Shown here piece after piece: positions 58,149 through 64,000 of a DNA stretch of 64,000 nt (position 1 is the first letter of the stretch; each line of letters opens with the position of its first letter). The position numbers were made by a program, and so were the translations under genes. The notes below the pieces were generated by a model that was not told where the DNA came from, did no database searches, and saw nothing but the letters and a program-made list of their open reading frames with translations. Source of the DNA: a virus. Location of the stretch: positions 57,250 to 121,249 of IMG/VR virus record IMGVR_UViG_3300020205_002210. One strand, given 5' to 3'.

Positions 58149-59200
58149 ATGATTAACTTAAAAAAAGATGATGCAGTTGCTGACGCTATTAGAGAAATTC
58201 TACAACAAGAAGCTCTCAAAGGCGACCAACACGAAATTGATGCAAACAAAAATAATAAAATTGATCCACACGACTTCAAATTACTACGTGCTAAAAAAGA
58301 AGTAAAGAAGGAAGAAGTTGAAGTAGTATATGAAGCAAATATTGAACCAACAAGCGCAAAGTCGAGATCACATATAAGTAATCTGTCAAACCCAATTACA
58401 AATACTGTGACTCATCCTAGTTCAGGCAAAGAAATTGGTATCATCACTAAGCAGCCAAGCGGAGAATATTACGCTCATCATTCAGCCGCAAAATTGTCAC
58501 ACGCAGAAAGTGGTACATTTGATAGTAAGGACAAGGCTCATCAGTTTATTCGTAACGCTCATGCCAAAGCTATTAAAAATAACACGTTGAGTGATAGATG
58601 GAATAAACAAAAAAAGTTACCACAATTTGCTAAAGAAGAAGTTGAACAGCTTGATGAATTGTCAAAGTCTACTCTTGGTTCTTATACTAAGAAAGCTTCC
58701 CGTGATGCTACGATTACTCGTAAAATTGGAGCTGACTTTGAAAATGATGCCAAACGATCAAGAAGTCCTGGTATGAAAGCTGCTGCTAATTCGCTTTCTG
58801 ACAAGTATAAGTCCAAATCTTGGAAGCGTAAAGCTGGTATTGATAAAGCGGTTGATCGTTTGACTAAAGAAGATGTTGAGGGTGTAAAACTGAAGACACT
58901 CAGCCAATTCAAAGAAGGTTGGAGTGAAATGCTGGCAGATGTTAAAAAGCGCGCAGAGCCACAACCATCAGGTGGTTCCGGCATCAAGCAAGGTTCACGC
59001 TATGGTGGAAGTAAACAGAAACCAGAAAAACCAGAAGACGAAAAAAAAAAGTAACTGAAAGCCAGGGTCCGACCAGTCAAACGGAAGTTCCCTTTGTTAC
59101 AAACAATTGTCCGCCAATGATTGATGCAAAGAAATTGGCCAAAAAATCTTTAACTAGAATCAGAAGCGAGATGATGGGTAAAGCTGGTACATCCGAATAA
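58149..59200 (+). CDS. EF-hand protein, long form through -1 frameshift
   Basis: The zero-frame product is 301 residues and stops at 59054. Residues 31-42 (DANKNNKIDPHD) form an EF-hand-like calcium loop; EVEQLDELSKSTLGSYTKKA and GVDRLTKED-like parts follow, and the end is K-rich. At 59045-59051 the text A AAA AAG comes directly before the TAA. A -1 shift there would read on for 49 residues (starting VTESQGPTSQTEVPFV, ending MMGKAGTSE) to TAA 59198. The added part looks like true coding. Unshifted, a 27-residue ORF starts at 59117. Confidence 0.55.
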
Positions 59201-59208
59201 GGTCAAAA

Positions 59209-59988
59209 ATGAGCAACTCGAAATTATTAAAATCTATAATTAAGAAGACATTGCCGAACGATGTAACTCCATCATTTGGCACTGATCCTAAAGATCCGTG
59301 GTCCGCAAAAGCAAATATTGCAGAAGAGTTAGATATGTCTGAAAGTGAATCGAGTATTCTTTCTAGATATTTAAAATCTAGAGGACTTAACCCTGAATTC
59401 GCTTCAAAAGACCAGAAAATTGCACATTCTAAAACTGGCCAATTCATTAAATGGAAACGCGACCACATGTTGGAATCCGATACAAATTATGGTCCAGAAT
59501 ACCAAGACAAAGTAAAGAGTGTTGGTATTAAAGCTAAACAAGGACCAATGAAAACGGTTTGGGTTCCAGCCAAGTATGGCACAGGTGGCCAGTACAAGGT
59601 TGTGCCTGTCGGTAACATAAAGGAATATATGGAACCAATGGCTGCAACACAATCACCTGGTGATGGTGCAAATAGTCCAGATGATGTTGAACCGATGCCT
59701 AAAGGTAAAAAACTGATTACAATGTCAAAGTCAGCCAGTATAGTCAAAGGATTATATAAGAGTCCGACTATAAAAGAAGATGCATACGATCCAGAAAAAG
59801 AAGAAAAACCTGCAGCCACAATGGGTAAAAAACCAAAGATGCAAAAAGACCCGGAAGACACCACTTCTGGCAAACCTTTGGCTGCTGCGATTATGTCAGG
59901 TGGAAAAACACTAACTGGTACTCCCAGAGATGTGATTGAAATTGATCCGTTGGTGATACCTCGCCGACCAGATTCCGAAAAACGATAA
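59209..59988 (+). CDS. Conserved protein of unknown function in the cargo region
   Basis: 259 residues. LLKSIIKKTLPNDVTPSFGT starts it; MSESESSILSRYLKSRGLNP with DQKIAHSKTGQFIKWKRDHM is the best conserved looking part, basic and helical. The C-terminal half is rich in P, K and G and likely flexible. No tag is seen. It follows the frameshift gene by eight bases after its long form stop. A DNA-binding or head-related role is possible. Confidence 0.5.
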   Translation: MSNSKLLKSIIKKTLPNDVTPSFGTDPKDPWSAKANIAEELDMSESESSILSRYLKSRGLNPEFASKDQKIAHSKTGQFIKWKRDHMLESDTNYGPEYQDKVKSVGIKAKQGPMKTVWVPAKYGTGGQYKVVPVGNIKEYMEPMAATQSPGDGANSPDDVEPMPKGKKLITMSKSASIVKGLYKSPTIKEDAYDPEKEEKPAATMGKKPKMQKDPEDTTSGKPLAAAIMSGGKTLTGTPRDVIEIDPLVIPRRPDSEKR

Positions 59989-59991
59989 ATA
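59984..59991 (+). promoter_or_regulatory. Probable late promoter (GATAAATA)
   Basis: One mismatch from TATAAATA, over the preceding stop and 33 bases before ATG 60024 with RBS AAAGGAGA. Confidence 0.55.
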
Positions 59992-60023
59992 CAAAGATAA
60001 CCCTCGGTTAAAAGGAGAAAAAA

Positions 60024-60890
60024 ATGTCATCTTGGGGAAATAACGATAACGCAGCTAACGCACCATATTGGGCTGTTGAGACAGTAGTTTCAACGAATGC
60101 GCCGACTGCATCCGCACCAACAGCTGCAAATGTTGCATTGCTGTATGGTAATACACAATTCCAGGCATATACACAAGGTATGACTGTTGGATTGTTCATG
60201 GTAGATGCTACAGAAACCACTGCTGGTGGTGATAATGTGGTAGATATCTCATTGTCAAATCAAGGTTCTGGATATGTTGCAGCACCAGGTGTAACTTTCA
60301 GTGGCGGTGGCGGCACAAGTGCTGCAGCTACTGCTTCTATTGCCGCCGGTAAAATTTCTAACATCACAATTACTAACGTAGGTTCTGGTTACACATCAAA
60401 TCCAACAATTACAATTGGCCAACCCAATTTAGTTATTCCAATAGATCAAGTTATTGTTGCAAACAACGTAATAATGTATACTGGCCATGGACAAGCAAAT
60501 AGTGCTGCTCTAGTTTATAACTGGAATGGTTCTGCAAACATTGGTGGTCTACTAAATGGTACAACATACTTTGTTGCTCCAGTTGATGCTAACAGATTCT
60601 CATTAGCAACAACTGCTGCTAATGCGGCTAACAATGTTATTATTGACCTTACAACACAAGGTGCTGCAACACAATACTTTGATATTGTTGATGGTGTTCG
60701 TGCAACTGCAATTGCTAGCCGTGGTTTGAGTCAAGGTGCTTCTGGTGCTGAACATGCAACACACATTGGCTGGAATTTGAAATCGGTTGGTTCAGGCGGC
60801 CGCGCAGGACGAGTTCAGTACGAAACTCTTGTTGCTTTGTCAAACCCAATTGGTGATGGTTCAGACGATTTATCTTTACCTGACGCTTAA
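60024..60890 (+). CDS. Virion structural protein (decoration-like)
   Basis: 288 residues. The opening (SSWGNNDNAANAPYWAVETV) and the end (GGRAGRVQYETLVALSNPIG, then DLSLPDA) are conserved among many T4-like virion proteins I recall. In the middle, a SNQGSGYVAAPGVTFSGGGG unit is repeated in weaker form (NVGSGYTSNPTITIG), a beta-rich repeat. It has a late promoter and strong RBS. Probably on the capsid surface or tail. Confidence 0.65.
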   Translation: MSSWGNNDNAANAPYWAVETVVSTNAPTASAPTAANVALLYGNTQFQAYTQGMTVGLFMVDATETTAGGDNVVDISLSNQGSGYVAAPGVTFSGGGGTSAAATASIAAGKISNITITNVGSGYTSNPTITIGQPNLVIPIDQVIVANNVIMYTGHGQANSAALVYNWNGSANIGGLLNGTTYFVAPVDANRFSLATTAANAANNVIIDLTTQGAATQYFDIVDGVRATAIASRGLSQGASGAEHATHIGWNLKSVGSGGRAGRVQYETLVALSNPIGDGSDDLSLPDA

Positions 60891-60895
60891 TTAAT

Positions 60896-60914
60896 AGGGG
60901 GTTAACTACCCCCC
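60896..60914 (+). repeat. Hairpin after the virion protein gene
   Basis: GGGGGTTAACTACCCCC type palindrome; no T-run, so a weak terminator at best. It may protect the mRNA end. Confidence 0.35.
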
Positions 60915-60922
60915 ATTTCAAT

Positions 60923-61309
60923 ATGTTTGATAATTTGAATGAAGATAATTTTGTGATGTATGCAATGAAATGTTATACGTCACCACATTGCATTGTCTCG
61001 GAATTTGAGGGAGATATCAAAAGAACGAAATACCTGAAAAGGTTGTTTCGTAGATATAAGATAACCAAGTCACTTAAAGAGAGATTGATTCTCAATCATA
61101 TCATCTTATTAAATAATGTTTTTGGTCCTGAAGCGACTGCAAGAATATTGTTTTATAAGACGGACGAAAGAGACTATGATATACTCAAAACATTTTTGGG
61201 TTATCTGGATATTATGCCCGATTTTGTTTATGGTATAAATGGAAAAACAATAGTATCATCAGAAATACCAATGGACACAAACGTTGTAGAGATATTAAGA
61301 AACATATGA
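60923..61309 (+). CDS. Conserved T4-like protein (DUF7207 type)
   Basis: 128 residues. MFDNLNEDNFVMYAMKCYTS, then YLKRLFRRYKITKSLKERLI, LNHIILLNNVFGPEATARIL and FYKTDERDYDILKTFLGYL: a well conserved helical protein of cyanophage and related genomes. It has no known function; by its place among head and late genes a virion assembly role is possible. It overlaps the next gene by four bases. Confidence 0.7.
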   Translation: MFDNLNEDNFVMYAMKCYTSPHCIVSEFEGDIKRTKYLKRLFRRYKITKSLKERLILNHIILLNNVFGPEATARILFYKTDERDYDILKTFLGYLDIMPDFVYGINGKTIVSSEIPMDTNVVEILRNI

Positions 61310-61560
61310 AAACATTTCAAGAGTTTATTAACGAAGACTTGAGACAATGGTTTAAACAGAAGTGGGTTCGCATGGACACCAAAGGAAATATCAAGGGTGA
61401 TTGTGCAAGAGAACCTGGTGAAGGTAAACCAAAATGTCTTCCACAAGCTAAAGCTCATTCGATTGGCAAAGAAGCTCGTGCTTCAGCTGCTCGCAGAAAG
61501 CGTAGAGAAGATCCTAATCCAGAACGCCGAGGTTCACCAATTAATGTTAGAACAAAATGA
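61306..61560 (+). CDS. Tagged small basic protein (DUF6321-like)
   Basis: 84 residues. Tag-like start MKTFQEFINE, identical in seven of ten positions to the T4 tag MKTYQEFIAE apart from conservative changes. WVRMDTKGNIKGDCAREPGE, KCLPQAKAHSIGKEARASAA and RRKRREDPNPERRG make a very basic, nucleic-acid-binding looking domain with two cysteines. Packaged with DNA it could act on entry. Overlaps both neighbours by four bases. Confidence 0.65.
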   Translation: MKTFQEFINEDLRQWFKQKWVRMDTKGNIKGDCAREPGEGKPKCLPQAKAHSIGKEARASAARRKRREDPNPERRGSPINVRTK

Positions 61561-62252
61561 AAAGACTAAAAGAATTCTTAGAACAAGTTGAAAACTTAGA
61601 AGAAAAAAATGTTCCAACAAGTCCTGAAAAATGGGCTAGGGCTAAGTCTGCTGCTAAATCAAAATTTGCAGTTTATCCTTCTGCTTACGCTAATGGCTGG
61701 GCTTCTAAAAAATATAAAGCTATGGGTGGTGGATGGAAATCCGTTAGTGAGAATCATATTGCTATCGCCATGGGTAAAGAAATGGATGATGAAGGCAGTA
61801 TGATTATGAATCAACTTGACCAAATGCAGAGGTCTATTAATATGATGCGTGATGTGGTTAAGGATCCAAGTATGCAGGTTCCTGCTTGGGTTCAATCTAA
61901 AGTAACATTGGCCGCTGACTACATTGACACAGCTGCAGGTTACATGTCTAGTAAAAATGAAGAAGTTGACCTAGAAGAAACCGCCGCATGGCAACGCAAA
62001 GAAGGTAAAAATCCTTCAGGTGGTTTGAACCAAAAAGGTGTTGATTCTTATCGTAGAGAGAATCCAGGTTCTAAACTAAAGACAGCTGTGACAACAGAAC
62101 CATCAAAGTTAAAAGCTGGTTCAGCTGCAGCGAATCGCCGTAAATCATTTTGTGCTAGAATGTCTGGTATGAAGAAAAGATTAACCTCAGCAAAAACTGC
62201 TAAAGATCCAGATTCACGCATCAACAAATCTCTACGTAAGTGGAACTGTTAA
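61557..62252 (+). CDS. DUF5872-DUF6321-type basic protein
   Basis: 231 residues. Start MKRLKEFLEQ is partly tag-like. WARAKSAAKSKFAVYPSAYA (about 26-45) is the DUF5872 pattern also seen in giant viruses; the C-terminal third (AWQRKEGKNPSGGLNQKGVD, SYRRENPGSKLKTAVT, RRKSFCARMSGMKKRL, LRKWNC) is the DUF6321 pattern. Basic, probably DNA-binding. Assignments are by memory of these patterns. Confidence 0.65.
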   Translation: MKRLKEFLEQVENLEEKNVPTSPEKWARAKSAAKSKFAVYPSAYANGWASKKYKAMGGGWKSVSENHIAIAMGKEMDDEGSMIMNQLDQMQRSINMMRDVVKDPSMQVPAWVQSKVTLAADYIDTAAGYMSSKNEEVDLEETAAWQRKEGKNPSGGLNQKGVDSYRRENPGSKLKTAVTTEPSKLKAGSAAANRRKSFCARMSGMKKRLTSAKTAKDPDSRINKSLRKWNC

Positions 62253-62497
62253 TGAAATCATTTCAAGACTATATCACAGAAAAAGGCAGATGTTGGCCTG
62301 GTCATAAACCAGTTCCAGGTAAAAAAGCTTTTACACCGGGTTCTTGTATGAAAGAAGACGGTATAGCTGCTGCACCAACAAATGCTGTTGGTTCCGGGGA
62401 AATTGCTGGAACTGGTGGCACAGCAGGCGAACCAGGTGTTTCTAAGAAACGAAATCCACTAATGTCGTTCTTCAAACGCAAACAACCAAAAATATAA
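62252..62497 (+). CDS. Tagged small protein
   Basis: 81 residues from ATG 62252, overlapping the previous TAA by one base. Start MKSFQDYITE fits the ten-residue tag. RCWPGHKPVPGKKAFTPGSC resembles short cysteine motifs of DUF6321-like proteins, and the middle is G, A-rich. A small internal head protein is the best guess. Confidence 0.55.
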   Translation: MKSFQDYITEKGRCWPGHKPVPGKKAFTPGSCMKEDGIAAAPTNAVGSGEIAGTGGTAGEPGVSKKRNPLMSFFKRKQPKI

Positions 62498-62498
62498 A

Positions 62499-62945
62499 AT
62501 GTGGATTTTATCTTGGTTGCCCAATTGGATTTTTTATGTAATATTCTTTGCAGGTTTATTAGGTTTACTTGCAACTTATGTGATGAAATTTATACCGTTT
62601 GTATACATGTATCGCACACCTATACAAGCGGTTTCTGTATTGGCAATTGCAATCGGAACATATATGTCCGGTGCAATATCCAATGAGGAAGCATGGCAGG
62701 CTCGAGTCAAGGAGATGGAAGCTAAAGTTGCTGCAGCTCAAGTTGAATCTTTGAAGGAAAATGTGAAGATTGTTGAGAAGGTTGTAAAGAAGACAGAGTA
62801 TATAAAAACTCGCGGCCAAGATATTGTGAAGTATGTAGATAAAGAAATTGTTAAGTACGATACAAAGTTTTTGCCTGGCGGCGTTTGTGAAATACCTAAA
62901 GAATTCATAAAAGCACATAATAATGCTGCTGAGGCACCAAAATGA
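62499..62945 (+). CDS. Inner-membrane spanin-like protein
   Basis: 148 residues. Two hydrophobic segments (about 5-28 and 41-60), then a coiled coil (about 65-120, WQARVKEMEAKVAAAQVESL) and a short C-terminus with one Cys. Followed at once by a lipoprotein gene and an endolysin, so it is probably the inner-membrane spanin (Rz-type); two rather than one membrane segments are unusual. A holin function is the alternative. Confidence 0.6.
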   Translation: MWILSWLPNWIFYVIFFAGLLGLLATYVMKFIPFVYMYRTPIQAVSVLAIAIGTYMSGAISNEEAWQARVKEMEAKVAAAQVESLKENVKIVEKVVKKTEYIKTRGQDIVKYVDKEIVKYDTKFLPGGVCEIPKEFIKAHNNAAEAPK

Positions 62946-63202
62946 AATACGTAATACTTATTGCATTATTACTTTCTGGTTGCTCGACAACTGTTCCTGT
63001 GACTGCAAAATTCCCGGAAGTTCCAAACAACATAATGGTTAAGTGTGTGCAACTACAGAGTTTATCTGATGATGCCAAATTGAGTGATGTTTCTAAAACA
63101 ATTGCGATTAATTATTCTACTTATTATGAATGTGCTGTGAAAACTGATGCATGGATTGAATGGTATAAAATACAAAAGAACATTTTTGAAAGTGTAAAAT
63201 AA
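62942..63202 (+). CDS. Outer-membrane spanin-like lipoprotein
   Basis: 86 residues. Lipoprotein signal MKYVILIALLLSGC with lipobox LSGC (Cys14). The mature part is helical (LQSLSDDAKLSDVSKTIAIN). By place, between the inner partner (four-base overlap) and the endolysin (one-base overlap), it is the Rz1-type outer-membrane spanin that joins with its partner to fuse membranes at lysis. Confidence 0.65.
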   Translation: MKYVILIALLLSGCSTTVPVTAKFPEVPNNIMVKCVQLQSLSDDAKLSDVSKTIAINYSTYYECAVKTDAWIEWYKIQKNIFESVK

Positions 63203-63825
63203 TGGAATTAACTAAACAACAATTGAAGCAACTGCTTCCGAAAAATCCATACATCGACCAATGGCACGATGCATTGTCAAAGTTGTTACCGGATTATTCA
63301 ATCAATACACCACAACGAATTGCAGCTTTTATTGCTCAGTGTGCTCACGAATCCGGTGAGTTCATGGTATTAAAAGAAAACTTAAATTACAAAGCAGCTT
63401 CTCTACGCAAATTGTTTAGTAAATATTTTGCAAACGATGATATTGCAAATGAGTATGCATCTAAACCAAATAAACAGGAAGCAATTGCAAACCGTATATA
63501 CGCCTCGCGCATGGGCAATGGAGATGAATCTTCAGGTGATGGTTTCAAGTTTTGTGGACGTGGACTAATACAATTAACTGGCCGAGACAACTATACATTC
63601 TTTGCGGGTTCATTAAGCATCACAGTAGAAGAAGCATCAGAATATCTACAGACATTTGAAGGTGCTGCACAGTCAGCATGCTGGTTTTGGGAAACAAATA
63701 ACCTAAATCAGTGGGCCGACAAAGGTGATATACTCACATTAACAAAACGAATCAACGGTGGTACTATAGGCCTCGAAGATCGCATTAAGCACTATGAACA
63801 TGCACTACATGTTTTAGGAGTTTAA
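63202..63825 (+). CDS. Endolysin, glycoside hydrolase family 19 type
   Basis: 207 residues. AAFIAQCAHESGEFMVLKEN holds the catalytic Glu50 (HES) and next Glu53; YKAASLRKLFSKYF, YASRMGNGDESSGDGFKFCG and RGLIQLTGRDNYTFF are standard GH19 blocks; WFWETNNLNQWAD and TKRINGG close the fold. It cuts the glycan strands of peptidoglycan. No signal peptide, so release needs a holin not clearly seen in this window. Confidence 0.9.
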   Translation: MELTKQQLKQLLPKNPYIDQWHDALSKLLPDYSINTPQRIAAFIAQCAHESGEFMVLKENLNYKAASLRKLFSKYFANDDIANEYASKPNKQEAIANRIYASRMGNGDESSGDGFKFCGRGLIQLTGRDNYTFFAGSLSITVEEASEYLQTFEGAAQSACWFWETNNLNQWADKGDILTLTKRINGGTIGLEDRIKHYEHALHVLGV

Positions 63826-63826
63826 T

Positions 63827-64000
63827 ATGAAAAAAATTCTATTAGTACTTGCATTGTTACCTTGTTTGGTGTTTGCACAAAAAACACCACAAGGTGTTAC
63901 ATATGACGCACAAATTATCAGAGTAACGGATGGCGATACAGTTGTTATCGCCGCACCCTTTCTACCTGCACCCCTTAAGCCCGAACTTGCGGTACGAGTC
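63827..64000 (+). CDS. Secreted thermonuclease-like protein (partial)
   Basis: 58 codons before the window ends. Signal peptide MKKILLVLALLPCLVFA, then IIRVTDGDTVVI, the first Asp block of the staphylococcal nuclease fold. It follows the endolysin by one base. It would degrade nucleic acid in the periplasm or outside the cell; the rest of the active site lies past the edge. Confidence 0.75.
   Translation, partial: MKKILLVLALLPCLVFAQKTPQGVTYDAQIIRVTDGDTVVIAAPFLPAPLKPELAVRV

Noticed and set aside
1-64000. Insertion sequences, integrase or attachment sites
   Set aside because: No transposase, integrase, terminal inverted repeats or target duplications were seen; tRNA genes here belong to the phage itself.

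Overview
This window is a contiguous piece of an A+T-rich, T4-like tailed phage genome (contractile-tail myovirus). The gene order resembles marine and freshwater relatives of the cyanophage/pelagiphage type more than coliphage T4. The evidence is the block gp13(end)-gp14-gp15-gp16-gp17-gp18-gp19-gp20-gp21-gp22-gp23, then uvsY-uvsW-gp55-gp47-gp46-gp45-gp44-gp62-regA, then gp43-uvsX-gp41. Accessory genes typical of aquatic T4-like phages are also present: Hsp20, GroES, peptide deformylase and an adenylyltransferase-kinase. No photosynthesis genes are visible. Promoters of textbook sigma70 type, secreted proteins with signal peptides, a lipoprotein and a GH19 endolysin suggest a Gram-negative, possibly heterotrophic aquatic host; the host is an inference. 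Stop codons TAA, TAG and TGA all end genes normally.

Layout. 1-14.7 kb: neck, tail, terminase, portal, prohead and capsid genes under late promoters of the T4 form (TATAAATA). 14.7-22.8 kb: recombination and late sigma genes, a deformylase and a DruA-like protein. 22.8-27.5 kb: a winged-helix-like protein, a glycosyltransferase, dNMP kinase, sliding clamp, DsbA-like coactivator, clamp loader and RegA. 27.5-28.6 kb: a structured leader RNA with a pseudoknot, Hsp20 and tiny genes. 28.8-35.4 kb: about thirty tRNA or tRNA-like genes, together able to charge all 20 amino acids. They are interspersed with dCMP deaminase, a SprT-like metalloprotease, an RNase H-like protein, a methyltransferase, GroES, very small ORFs and several structured non-coding RNAs. 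35.4-39.7 kb: the only minus-strand block, six mostly secreted or membrane proteins. 39.7-46.6 kb: an Sm-like protein, DNA polymerase, UvsX, gp41 helicase and a second DruA-like protein. 46.6-53.7 kb: a late operon holding a glycosyltransferase, kinase, nucleotidyltransferase and methyltransferase cassette. 53.7-62.5 kb: late genes, at least five of whose products begin with a ten-residue tag like the T4 capsid-targeting sequence. 62.5-64 kb: lysis genes (two spanin-like proteins and an endolysin), then a secreted nuclease cut by the window edge.

How it works together. Near-consensus sigma70 promoters, nearly all with 17-bp spacing, serve the replication, recombination and tRNA regions. gp55, the gp45 clamp and the DsbA-like protein would then switch the phage to late TATAAATA promoters for capsid, glycan and cargo genes. 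The gp21 protease encoded here could remove the tags of the proposed capsid cargo after packaging.

The points I consider most worth following are: the tagged cargo set; a likely -1 frameshift at A AAA AAG; four tRNAs with a swapped 54-58 T-loop pair; the pseudoknot leader RNA and other structured RNAs; and the paired DruA-like proteins.
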